Origin: Duganella sp. Root336D2
GTDB taxonomy: Bacteria; Pseudomonadota; Gammaproteobacteria; Burkholderiales; Burkholderiaceae_D
Direction of reading: 5' to 3'
Assembly: GCF_001425005.1 (NCBI RefSeq)
Contig: NZ_LMDB01000001.1
Location: 742,257 to 806,256 of the forward strand
Length of the DNA stretch: 64,000 nt
Made by a program: the position numbers and the translations under genes. Positions 17,579 to 25,411 of the stretch are shown here, piece by piece; the first letter of the stretch is position 1, and the number at the start of each line of letters is the position of its first letter. The notes under the pieces were generated by a model that saw only the letters and a list, made by a program, of their open reading frames with translations, did no database searches and was not told the DNA's origin.

Positions 17579-19074
17579 GCGTCTTCCACCGTAACCAGGT
17601 TGCTCTGGGCCTCGGCGTATTCCAGCGCGTAAGCCAGTTCGCCCGGTGTATCGGCATGGATCGACAGGACAGGCTGCCCCACTTCCAGCCTGCTCCCAAG
17701 CGGCGCGAAGAAACGCACGCCTGCGGCTGCGGCGCGCGGTGCACCGGCCAGCTTGGCGAGGGTGGCCAGCTTGCGGTTGTCGATGGCGATCACACGGCCG
17801 GCATGGCGTGCTTCCAGCGCATGGGTGCAGGCAGCAACCGGTGGCTGGCGCATACCGCCTTGCGCTGCGCAGATGGCCTGGAACCTGGCCCAGGCGGCAC
17901 CGGAATCCAGGGTCTGCGCGGCCAGTAGCATGCCTTGCCCGGGAGCAGCGCGGCCGCCCAGTTCCAGCACCCCTGCAGCCAAGGCCAGTGCGCGCTGGCG
18001 CAAATCCTGCGGCGCAGTGGGCGCACCTTGCAATACCGCCAGCACGTCCATCGCCTCCAGTGCCGGGCCGATGCCGACGCCAACCGGCTGGCTGCCGTCG
18101 CTGAGCACGCATTGCACCGCCAGGCCCAAGGCTTGGCCGGCCCCTTCCAGGCGCGCCGCCAGCTGCTGCGCGGCCTGTTCGGAGCGCACCTTGGCGGTGC
18201 GGCCGACCGGTATGTCGATCAGCACGTGGCTGGCGCCGGCCGCCAGCTTCTTCGACAACACCGAAGCGACCAGCAAGCCATCGCTATCGAGTTCCAGCGG
18301 GCGTTCGACGCGAATCAGCACGTCGTCGGCCGGGCTCAGGGTGACACTGCCGCCCCACACGATGCAGCCGCCTTCCTGCTGCACCACGCGGCGCATGGCG
18401 TCGATGCCGATCGCGACCGGTGCCAGGGTTTCCATGGTGTCGGCCGTGCCTGCCGGCGAGGTAATGGCGCGCGAGGACGTCTTCGGCATGGTCATGCCGC
18501 AGGCCGCAACGATCGGCACCACCAGCAGCGTGGTGCGGTTGCCCGGCAGGCCACCGACGCAGTGCTTGTCCACCACCACCTGCGATGGCCAGTGCATGCG
18601 CTGGCCCGCCGCCGCCATGGCGCGCGTCAAGGCGATGGTTTCCGCCAGGTCGAGGCGGTTGCCGGAGCAGGCCGTGATAAAGCTGGCGAGGTGGATGTCC
18701 GGATAGCGGCCGGCGGCGATATCGGCAATGATGGCTTGCGCCGCCGTATCGTCCAGCGGACGGCCGTGGATCTTGCCGCGCACCGCCGCGAAAGAAGCCA
18801 GCGGCGCCGGGTGGCTTACGCTGACCGGTGCGCCCGGCGCCGCGCCCAGCGCTTCCCAGGCTGCCTCGGACAAGCCGATATCCTGCTCATCCAGCAGGCC
18901 GCCATCAACCACGTTCAGCGTGGCGGCGACGGTCCGCCCGCCGCATTGCAATTCAATACGCGATTGCGCTTCAAAGCCCTCGGCCAGGCATACCTTGCAG
19001 TCGCGCCGCATATAGGCCACCGGCTGCTGGTAGGTGTCGATGCCAAGCCGCCTGGCACGTAGTGCGTATCCCAT
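17575..19074 (-). CDS. Thymidine/AMP phosphorylase family protein (archaeal-type)
   Basis: A 499-residue nucleoside phosphorylase-family protein. An extra N-terminal domain of about 85 residues precedes the DeoA-like core, as in archaeal AMP phosphorylases (about 500 residues) and unlike the 440-residue DeoA. The core shows YPDIHLASFITACSGNRLDLAE, VVDKHCVGGLPGNRTTLLVVPI, PKTSSRAITSPAGTADTMETL and a C-terminal biotinyl-like fold with FFAPLGSRLEVGQPVLSIHADTPGEL. Archaeal relatives convert AMP and phosphate to ribose 1,5-bisphosphate; the bacterial substrate is uncertain. AAAGGAGTG precedes the ATG. An FNR-like box lies 46-60 bp upstream, suggesting low-oxygen induction. Confidence 0.85.
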   Translation of the reverse strand: MGYALRARRLGIDTYQQPVAYMRRDCKVCLAEGFEAQSRIELQCGGRTVAATLNVVDGGLLDEQDIGLSEAAWEALGAAPGAPVSVSHPAPLASFAAVRGKIHGRPLDDTAAQAIIADIAAGRYPDIHLASFITACSGNRLDLAETIALTRAMAAAGQRMHWPSQVVVDKHCVGGLPGNRTTLLVVPIVAACGMTMPKTSSRAITSPAGTADTMETLAPVAIGIDAMRRVVQQEGGCIVWGGSVTLSPADDVLIRVERPLELDSDGLLVASVLSKKLAAGASHVLIDIPVGRTAKVRSEQAAQQLAARLEGAGQALGLAVQCVLSDGSQPVGVGIGPALEAMDVLAVLQGAPTAPQDLRQRALALAAGVLELGGRAAPGQGMLLAAQTLDSGAAWARFQAICAAQGGMRQPPVAACTHALEARHAGRVIAIDNRKLATLAKLAGAPRAAAAGVRFFAPLGSRLEVGQPVLSIHADTPGELAYALEYAEAQSNLVTVEDA

Positions 19075-19120
19075 GGTTCACTCCTTTCGCCCAGCCTAAG
19101 CGATAGCCGCGGCGCCCGGA

Positions 19121-19134
19121 ATGACCTGGATCAA
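19121..19134 (-). promoter_or_regulatory. FNR/Anr-like box upstream of the phosphorylase operon
   Basis: The minus strand reads TTGATCCAGGTCAT, close to the FNR/Anr consensus TTGAT-N4-ATCAA. Its centre is 53 bp upstream of the phosphorylase ATG. A class II position (-41.5) would put the transcription start about 12 bp before the ATG. The same 13 bases recur upstream of the beta-CASP RNase gene at 32701. Confidence 0.55.
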
Positions 19135-19136
19135 TT

Positions 19137-19874
19137 TCAGAAGCTGCGTGCCAGACCCAGGACCACTTTGCTGTGCACCTTGCTGGAAGGTGCAACGGTG
19201 TAGCCGCCGTAGCCGCCACCGGAACTTGCGCCCTGGCGGCGCAGGCGCGCGGTATCGAGCGAGACCTGCATTTGCCAGCCTTCGAGGGCCGTCCCGACGC
19301 CGATGCGTCCTTCGGCGCGGTTGGTGGCCGCATTGCCGGGCGCGGCCAGGTAGCCGCCGCGCCAGAAGTAGCGCCAGCCGGCAGCGAGCGGTGCGCCGCC
19401 ATTGAGTTCAGCATACACCGTGCGTTCGCGGAAGCCGAGATAGTCGGGTGAATAATGCAGGCGTGCCGAGTAGTTTTCAAAGGACATGCCGACAAACAGC
19501 TCGCGAAAATTCCAATCCGGGGCGCCGTGGAAGGCGTAAGCGGAAAGGCCGGCCTCCCACGACAGGCCGGATTGCAGGCGCTCGGCATAACCGGCATACC
19601 CCAGCCACTGTGCGTTGCGGTGCGATTGCGGCGCCAGCTGGCCGCTGACCACCTGGCCGCCGGCAAACCAGTCGTTGGCGCCATCGACGTCAAGCGAGAG
19701 CCGCGCTGCCGGCTTGCCGGAACTGAGGGAGATGCCGCGATACATATAGTCCGACACAATGCCGGCGCTGCCGCTTACCTGTGCCTGTGCGCTCGCTGCG
19801 AAGATGCAGGCCAGCCCGGTCAGGGCGATCGTGCCAGGTTGTCGGAGGAAGGGTTGGGGCATGCGCAGGGACAT
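19137..19874 (-). CDS. TorF family putative porin
   Basis: A 245-residue outer-membrane protein with a signal peptide (GLACIFAASAQA|QVSGSAGIVSDYMYRGISLS). The opening pattern VSDYMYRGIS is typical of the TorF/Gcw_chp porin family, and the rest alternates aromatic and polar residues as in beta-barrels, ending in Phe (LGLARSF). Its start lies 55 bp inside the end of the S8 peptidase gene, so it may be the last gene of the sigma-factor operon. An internal ATG four codons later is an alternative start. Confidence 0.75.
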   Translation of the reverse strand: MSLRMPQPFLRQPGTIALTGLACIFAASAQAQVSGSAGIVSDYMYRGISLSSGKPAARLSLDVDGANDWFAGGQVVSGQLAPQSHRNAQWLGYAGYAERLQSGLSWEAGLSAYAFHGAPDWNFRELFVGMSFENYSARLHYSPDYLGFRERTVYAELNGGAPLAAGWRYFWRGGYLAAPGNAATNRAEGRIGVGTALEGWQMQVSLDTARLRRQGASSGGGYGGYTVAPSSKVHSKVVLGLARSF

Positions 19875-21100
19875 TTACCGGTAATGCGCATGATGGTGGC
19901 GCAAAGATCTATCCCCGTCAACGGTGCGGGGCCATTGCTGCGAACGATGCCCTCATGCAGGCGCTCGCTGCTTAGCTGCGGCTTGAGTTCGCCGATCAGG
20001 GCCAGCATGCCGCTGACATGTGCGGCGGCGTAGGAGGATCCCGAAACCATGCCCCAGCGCGCGCCAGGCATGGTGGTCGGCACGTCGCGCCCAGGTGCGA
20101 GCAGGCATTGGGCGCCGTGGTGCGGTGCATCGTCGGCGGCGACGGCGAACACGCCGGGACTGTTGGCCGGAAAGCCGCCATCGCTGCGCGCCGGATCGAT
20201 CGCGCCCACCACGCGGATGCCGCGCACCTGCGCCACGCCGACCAGCTGCTGCAGCAGGCGGTCCGGCGGGCCGGACAGGCTCAGGTTGATGACTTGCGCG
20301 TTGTGCAGCAAGGCGTAGTTGAGGGCCTTGGCCAGCGTGAAGCTGTTGCAGCGCGTGCCGCTGTCCGCCTGCCAGCAGGCGCGCAGGGCCATCAGGCGCG
20401 CCTCCGGCGCGATGCCGGCGATGCCGATGCCGTTGTCGGCGCGCGCAGCGATGACGCCTGCTACCGCCGTGCCATGTTCTTCGGCTATGTAAGACTGGCC
20501 GTCAACGAAGTTTTCCTGCACTGTGACCTGCCCCGCCAGGTCGGGATGGCTGGTTTCGATACCGCTGTCGATCACCGCCACCAGCACCTTGCGGCCGGTG
20601 GCCGATTTGCGCACCTGTTCCAGCTGCCAGGGCGCGGCGGCGGGCTGCACGCGGTACAGCGGGTCGCCCGACACGCCCGCTGCACCGGCACCGCCTTGCG
20701 CGCTGAAGTCCTGGATCGATTGCGCCCACGCCACGCGGCTGTCGCGCGACAGCGCAGCCAGCACCGCGGCCGGATCCTGGCCTGCTGCCAGGCGCATGCG
20801 GAAGCAGTCCACGTTCAGCGCCGGCATCGGCCAGTCTTCCATCATTTGCAAGCCATGCTCGCGCGCCAGTGCGGCAGCGATGCGCTGGCGCGCCTGGCGC
20901 CCGGAGTCATCGCGGTAGCTGGCGCCGCTGTAGCCGTCGGCCCGGAAGTGCGGCGCCGGCAGGTGCAGCATGACGAGGATTTCTGCTGCGGCCGCGGCGG
21001 CCGCAGCGGCAACCGCGGGCTGGGCCTGGGCCGCTTGCGCGCCCGGTATCCAGGCCAAAGCACACAGCGTGCAAACGATCGATGCAGCCCAACGCCTCAC
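19820..21100 (-). CDS. S8 family serine peptidase of an ECF sigma operon
   Basis: A 426-residue exported subtilase. After the signal peptide (GAQAAQA) and an Ala run comes a prodomain-like region (about 41-130) ending LAALSRDSRVAWAQ. The triad is visible: Asp178 in VIDSG, His209 in EEHGTAVAG and Ser356 in SGSSYAAAHVSG. The usual AAAGND oxyanion segment is not seen; the matching place reads VVGAIDPARSDGG. The C-terminus is Cys-rich (CPCAC). The ATG overlaps the anti-sigma stop (ATGA), so the peptidase is translationally coupled to it. It may process an envelope target linked to the sigma factor. Confidence 0.88.
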   Translation of the reverse strand: MRRWAASIVCTLCALAWIPGAQAAQAQPAVAAAAAAAAAEILVMLHLPAPHFRADGYSGASYRDDSGRQARQRIAAALAREHGLQMMEDWPMPALNVDCFRMRLAAGQDPAAVLAALSRDSRVAWAQSIQDFSAQGGAGAAGVSGDPLYRVQPAAAPWQLEQVRKSATGRKVLVAVIDSGIETSHPDLAGQVTVQENFVDGQSYIAEEHGTAVAGVIAARADNGIGIAGIAPEARLMALRACWQADSGTRCNSFTLAKALNYALLHNAQVINLSLSGPPDRLLQQLVGVAQVRGIRVVGAIDPARSDGGFPANSPGVFAVAADDAPHHGAQCLLAPGRDVPTTMPGARWGMVSGSSYAAAHVSGMLALIGELKPQLSSERLHEGIVRSNGPAPLTGIDLCATIMRITGKCPCACPNPSSDNLARSP

Positions 21101-21744
21101 TGCTTGCCCTCCGCTGCCAGCGCTTCGGCCAATTCAACTGCGGGATCGGCGCGCAGGGCCGCCAGCACGGCGGCGCGGCGCGCCGGTTCGACATCCAGCA
21201 GCCAGGCTCCGGTGGCAGTCGGGCCGCCAAGCAGGTGCGCGCCAGGTGTTTTCAGCAACCGCTGCACGTCCTGCACGCTGGCATCGGCCTTGAACACCAG
21301 CAGCACGTCCGGCGTGGCCGCGGGCGCGCTGCCGAGCGCCTTGTACTCGGGCGGTGAGCCGGACGGCAGCATATTCGCCGCCAGCACCACGATCACCAGG
21401 GCCTGCGCCGCGATGGCCCAGCCCTTCCAGTCGCCGGGTCCGCGCAGCCAGTCCAGCAAAGCACCGGCGAAGCGGGCCGGCTGGAGCGAAGGTGCCGGCG
21501 CCTGCTCCAGCCGCGGCATCAGGCGCGCCAGGGCGCGCTCCGGATCCAGGCCGGCCGGCAACGGGGCTGCCGTTTCGATCAGGCGCCGCTGCCAGGCCAG
21601 TTCGGCGCGGCATGCAGGGCAATCGCGCAAATGCCGCTGCACGCGTCCTGCCTCGCCGTCGGCCAGCGAGCCGGCGGCATACCAGGGCAGCAGTGCCTGC
21701 ATGTCCTGGTGCTCCGCAACGTTCGATGGGTCTTGCATGTTCAT
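21097..21744 (-). CDS. Zinc-finger anti-sigma factor with prodomain-like periplasmic end
   Basis: A 215-residue membrane protein. The N-terminal zf-HC2-type anti-sigma domain has HLRDCPAC (His38, Cys42, Cys45), and one membrane segment lies at about 107-127. The periplasmic part (about 146-210) ends VLAALRADPAVELAE, which resembles the C-terminal end of subtilase I9/fervidolysin-like prodomains and the equivalent part of the next gene's product. It should hold the ECF sigma factor encoded just upstream. Starts overlap the sigma stop (ATGA); a second ATG lies two codons in. Confidence 0.85.
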   Translation of the reverse strand: MNMQDPSNVAEHQDMQALLPWYAAGSLADGEAGRVQRHLRDCPACRAELAWQRRLIETAAPLPAGLDPERALARLMPRLEQAPAPSLQPARFAGALLDWLRGPGDWKGWAIAAQALVIVVLAANMLPSGSPPEYKALGSAPAATPDVLLVFKADASVQDVQRLLKTPGAHLLGGPTATGAWLLDVEPARRAAVLAALRADPAVELAEALAAEGKQ

Positions 21745-22316
21745 CTTGATTCTTCCATATGGTCGGACAACATGTCCTTTAAGCGCAGGCGTGCATGGAA
21801 CATGCGCGTCTTGACGGTATTTACCGGGCAGCCTATGGTTTCAGCAATCTCCTGGTAGGCCATGCCGTGATAGTAGGTCAGGGCGACTACGGCGCGCTGC
21901 TCCAGCGGCAAGGCGTCCAGGGCCCGGCCGACTCCCCGCTGCAGCTGGAGCGCAGCCAGCGCGTGCTCGGGTTCGTGCCACTCTTCACCGGCGACGTCCG
22001 GCGCCTCCTCCAGAGGCTCGTCCAGCCCGCGCAGGGCTTTCAGGGCCTGGCGGTAGGCAATGCCGAAGATCCAGGTCGAAACCTTGCTGCTGCCGTCGTA
22101 AGTCGACGCTTTCTGCCATACCACCAGCATGGTGTCGTTGACGATTTCTTCCAGCAGCGGCACGTTGCGCGTCATGCGGTCGAGGAAACGGGCCAGGCGC
22201 GGGAAGTAGGCGCGGTACAGGGCCTGGAAGGCCAGGCGATCGCCGCCCCCTACCAGCCGTATCAGCGCACCGTCGTCCACGTCGCCTGTCACTCCCGCCC
22301 TCCTGCCAAATCGCAT
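21741..22316 (-). CDS. ECF RNA polymerase sigma factor
   Basis: A 191-residue sigma-70 family extracytoplasmic-function sigma factor. Region 2 is visible as FQALYRAYFPRLARFLDRM... to IVNDTMLVVWQKASTYDG (residues about 30-80), and region 4 as DALPLEQRAVVALTYYHGMAYQEIAETIGCPVNTVKTRMFHARLRLKDML (about 130-180). It heads an operon with its anti-sigma factor, an S8 peptidase and perhaps a porin. AAGGAG precedes the ATG. It is divergent from the sorting-protease/TlpA cluster with a 110-bp gap, so it could control that cluster; this is inference. Confidence 0.93.
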   Translation of the reverse strand: MRFGRRAGVTGDVDDGALIRLVGGGDRLAFQALYRAYFPRLARFLDRMTRNVPLLEEIVNDTMLVVWQKASTYDGSSKVSTWIFGIAYRQALKALRGLDEPLEEAPDVAGEEWHEPEHALAALQLQRGVGRALDALPLEQRAVVALTYYHGMAYQEIAETIGCPVNTVKTRMFHARLRLKDMLSDHMEESR

Positions 22317-22401
22317 GCACTTTTCTCCTTTTTACGCCCGTGAATACACGGCGGGAGCAAAAAGGTTCAAAGAATCTTCAAAAATATTTCCCCACCTGAT
22401 T

Positions 22402-22431
22402 TTGAACCATTTTCGCGTGCGCCGGTATTGA
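22402..22431 (+). promoter_or_regulatory. Weak candidate sigma-70 promoter for the sorting cluster
   Basis: TTGAAC (22402-22407) and TATTGA (22426-22431) are spaced 18 bp and face the sorting protease gene. A start near 22438 would favour initiation at TTG 22443 or GTG 22464 rather than at 22428. The match is weak, and the rest of this 110-bp divergent region shows no other clear signal. Confidence 0.25.
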
Positions 22432-22799
22432 CCGTAACAACATTGACAGAATGTTCAGCACCTGTGTTCGCTCAAACTGCCGTCTGCGGCCCCGCCCTGC
22501 TTTCGCCCGACCTGGCCGCCATGCTGCGCTTGCTGGTGCTGGCGCCGCTGCTGGAGGAATGGGTGGTGCGCGCCGGGCTGCATGCATGGCTGGCGCCGCG
22601 CTATGGCGCCACGCTGGCCGTGCTGGCCAGCGCAGCGGCATTCAGCGCCCTGCACCTGGGCTCCGGGACGCTGGCGGCGGCGCTGGTATTCGGGCCGGGC
22701 CTGGCGTTCGGGCTGGCATACCAGCGCTGGCGCGACTGGCGGCTGTGCGCCCTGCTGCACAGTGCATGCAATGCCTGGGCCCTGTCGATGTGTGCTTGA
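22428..22799 (+). CDS. CPBP glutamic-type intramembrane protease, JDVT-CTERM-system-like
   Basis: A small membrane protein (up to 123 residues) with a reduced CPBP core: LLEEWVVRAGLHAWLA (tandem Glu and Arg), AAFSALHLGSG (His) and CALLHSACNAWAL (His-x3-Asn). This set matches the dedicated rhombosortase/MrtJ-like proteases that cut C-terminal sorting signals. The very next gene, 26 bp downstream, contains exactly such a signal (GGGGC, hydrophobic helix, RRR). The true start is uncertain: TTG 22428, TTG 22443 and GTG 22464 are possible and none has a convincing ribosome site. The JDVT-CTERM assignment is by pattern, not by search. Confidence 0.7.
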   Translation: MTVTTLTECSAPVFAQTAVCGPALLSPDLAAMLRLLVLAPLLEEWVVRAGLHAWLAPRYGATLAVLASAAAFSALHLGSGTLAAALVFGPGLAFGLAYQRWRDWRLCALLHSACNAWALSMCA

Positions 22800-22825
22800 A
22801 CAACTCACCAACCACGGGAGCAGCA

Positions 22826-25411
22826 ATGAAACATCACCGACTTTGGGCTTCGCTGGCATTAGGCCTGGTGCAGGCGGCGCATTTCGCGCAGGCTGCCGAT
22901 GCCCTGAACGGCAAGAACCTTTACCTGAACGGTCCAACCTCCGGCGGCACCAGCTGCGCCGCCTGCCACAGCGCGTCACCGGCCAATAACGTCAGCAACA
23001 TACAGGCAGCAGCGAATAATCCGTCAGTGATCAGCTCCGCTTTCGCCGCCAATAAAGGCGGCATGGGCACACTCTACAACGGGAAATTCAGTGCCGCCGA
23101 AATCGCTGACCTGGCGGCCTTCATCGGCAACCCGAACGTGAGCGCGGCGCCGGCGGCATCCGTGACCCCGGCCACGCTTTCGTTCGGCGGCGCGACCGTG
23201 GGGCAGGACAGCGCTGCACTGGCCACGACGCTATCCAACACCGGCACGGCAACGCTGAACATCGGCAGCATTGCAGTTGGCGGCAGCAACGGCGGCGACT
23301 TCCGTGTCACGGGAGGCAGCTGCGCATCCAATTCAGCCCTGTCGCCAGGCGCCAACTGCACCGTGCAGCTGGTGTTCCGCCCGAGCGCCAGCGGCGCCCG
23401 CAGCGGCGCGCTGACCGTGGGCCACAATGCCACCGGCGGCTCCAGCAGCGTCGCGCTTTCCGGCACCGGCAACGCGGTGGCCCAGGCCACGCTGTCGCTA
23501 TCGGCCACGGCGCTTGACTATGGCGCGCTGCTGGTCAACGCCCCCTCCCAGCGCACGCTTACACTGAGCAATAGCGGCCAGGCTGCCCTGAACTTTTCCT
23601 CCATCGGCGTCAGCGGCGCCCAGGCCGGCTACTTCACGCTGGGCGGTACTTGCGCGGCCGGCACGCCACTGGCAACCGGCGCCAATTGCACCGTCGTGCT
23701 GCAAGCCCTGCCAACCGCGGCGGGTGCCTTTGCAGCCAGCTTGAACCTGGCATCGAACGCGAGTAACGCAAACGTGACGCTCACTCTGTCCGGCAACGCG
23801 GCCGCCCCTTCACCTGCCATCGGTGCCAACCCGGGCGCGGTCGCCTTCGGCCTGTGGACCATTGGCGCCACGCCGCTGGCGCAGCAAGTTACCCTGGACA
23901 ATCGAGGCAATGTGGCGCTGGCCATCAGCAGCATCGCCGTCAACGGCGCGCCGGGCATCACGATCGCCAGCGGCAGCGATTGCGGCAGCAGCCTGGCGGT
24001 TGGTGCAAGCTGCACGGTGCCACTGGCGTTTGCTCCGGCGGCGACGGGCGATGTGGCAGGCACTTTGCTGGTACGCTCCAACGCCGCCGACCTGTCGCTG
24101 GCAGTGACCGGCTCCGGCACCACTTTGCCAGTGGCGCGTCCGGCTTTGAGCAACCGCGGCCCGGTGGCCTTCGCCGATACCCAGGTGGGGCAACAATCGG
24201 CCGTACAACGTAATACGCTGACAAATAGCGGCACCGGTGCTTTGAAAATAGCGTCGCTGGTTCTCGGCGGCAGCAATCCTGGCGACTTCGCACTGGCCGG
24301 CAGTTGCGCCGCCGACGCCACGCTGAGCCCAGGCGCAAGCTGCACGATTGACGCCACCTTCAAGCCGGCTGCAGCCGGCGTACGTAACGCCGACATGCTG
24401 CTGGTGACCGACGGCGGCGCCCAACTCACCGTGCGCCTGAACGGCAATGCCAGCGCAGTCCCCGCGCCATCGCCTACGCTCGGCGTGGCGCCGCAAGCCT
24501 TCGACTTTGGCAGCACTGCCGCCGGCGGCGCCGGCCTGGTCAAGCGCTTCACCCTGTCCAACACCGGATCCGCTGCGCTGGTACTGAACGGGCTGGCTTT
24601 CAGCGGCCCATTTGCGCTTGCGACTGGTGAAGTTAACGCCTGCGGCGCCTTCCCGCTGACATTGCAAGCCGGCGCTTCCTGCGAACTGCCAGTGCGCTTT
24701 ACCCCGACTGCGGCAGGCGGCGCAACCGGCAGCGCGACCCTGCAGGCCGGCGGCGCAAGCTGGCAGGTCGCCCTCAGCGGCCAGGGTTCGAACGGCGCAG
24801 CGCCTGCCGGCGCGACGCAGAACAGCGGCGGCGGCGGATGCTCGTCGATCAGCGGCGGCAATGACCCGATGCTGGCCATCCTGGTGGTACTGGCTGCCGG
24901 CGTGCTGCTGTGGCGCCGCCGCCAGGCGCACTTGCTGGCGGCGGCAGCCGCGCTGGCAGTCGCCGGCCAGGCCATGGCGCTGGAGCCGGGCCAGGCTGCT
25001 CCCGCGTTCTCGCTGAGCGGACCGGCCGGCACCGTCAAGCTGGAGCACTACCAGGGCAAGCTGGTGTACATCGACTTCTGGGCCTCGTGGTGCGGTCCCT
25101 GCCGCCAGTCCTTCCCATGGATGAACGAGATGCAGGCCCGCTACGGTGGCCAGGGCCTGCAGGTGGTCGGTATCAATGTCGATGCCAAGACCGATGACGC
25201 GCGCAGCTTCCTGAACGCCACCCCTGCCAGCTTCGTGATCGCCTTCGACCCGAACGGCACGGCGCCGCGCACCTATGGCGTGAAAGGCATGCCCAGCAGC
25301 GTGCTGATCGGGCCCGACGGGAAAGTGCTGTATGAGCACAGCGGCTTCCGTCCTGCCGATCGCACCGTGCTGGAAGCGCGCATCAAGACTGCGCTGGGAG
25401 CGCGGCAATGA
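22826..25411 (+). CDS. Cytochrome-like/choice-of-anchor-D protein fused through a sorting signal to a TlpA-like thioredoxin
   Basis: An uninterrupted 861-codon frame with two protein-like halves. Residues 1-23 are a signal peptide; 24-105 a small cytochrome-like region with one haem motif CAACH (44-48). Residues 110-655 hold about five choice-of-anchor-D (ASH-like) repeats, each with two Cys (pattern GANCTV). Then comes a sorting-signal-like segment: GGGGC (Cys672), NDP, a hydrophobic helix 682-696 and RRR (697-699). Directly after it, LLAAAAALAVAGQAMA|LEPG looks like the core of a second signal peptide, followed by a TlpA-like domain with WCGPC (Cys756, Cys759). A GTG at 24902 could start the second half separately. 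GGGAG precedes the first ATG. Confidence 0.85.
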   Translation: MKHHRLWASLALGLVQAAHFAQAADALNGKNLYLNGPTSGGTSCAACHSASPANNVSNIQAAANNPSVISSAFAANKGGMGTLYNGKFSAAEIADLAAFIGNPNVSAAPAASVTPATLSFGGATVGQDSAALATTLSNTGTATLNIGSIAVGGSNGGDFRVTGGSCASNSALSPGANCTVQLVFRPSASGARSGALTVGHNATGGSSSVALSGTGNAVAQATLSLSATALDYGALLVNAPSQRTLTLSNSGQAALNFSSIGVSGAQAGYFTLGGTCAAGTPLATGANCTVVLQALPTAAGAFAASLNLASNASNANVTLTLSGNAAAPSPAIGANPGAVAFGLWTIGATPLAQQVTLDNRGNVALAISSIAVNGAPGITIASGSDCGSSLAVGASCTVPLAFAPAATGDVAGTLLVRSNAADLSLAVTGSGTTLPVARPALSNRGPVAFADTQVGQQSAVQRNTLTNSGTGALKIASLVLGGSNPGDFALAGSCAADATLSPGASCTIDATFKPAAAGVRNADMLLVTDGGAQLTVRLNGNASAVPAPSPTLGVAPQAFDFGSTAAGGAGLVKRFTLSNTGSAALVLNGLAFSGPFALATGEVNACGAFPLTLQAGASCELPVRFTPTAAGGATGSATLQAGGASWQVALSGQGSNGAAPAGATQNSGGGGCSSISGGNDPMLAILVVLAAGVLLWRRRQAHLLAAAAALAVAGQAMALEPGQAAPAFSLSGPAGTVKLEHYQGKLVYIDFWASWCGPCRQSFPWMNEMQARYGGQGLQVVGINVDAKTDDARSFLNATPASFVIAFDPNGTAPRTYGVKGMPSSVLIGPDGKVLYEHSGFRPADRTVLEARIKTALGARQ
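24902..25411 (+). other. Possible internal start giving a separate exported TlpA-like protein
   Basis: Starting at GTG 24902 (codon 693 of the long frame), the product would open with LLWRRRQAHLLAAAAALAVAGQAMA, an almost ideal signal peptide: Arg-rich n-region, Ala/Leu core and AMA cleavage site. The mature part would be a 143-residue TlpA-like thioredoxin. Only a weak GGTGG-type ribosome site lies upstream. The Arg cluster of the sorting signal would thus double as the n-region of the next protein. This is inference from the residue pattern. Confidence 0.35.

Noticed and set aside
17579..18112. N-terminal extension of the flavodoxin-fold oxidoreductase
   Set aside because: The extension lies wholly inside the phosphorylase gene, and the family N-terminus starts exactly at the ATG at 17578.
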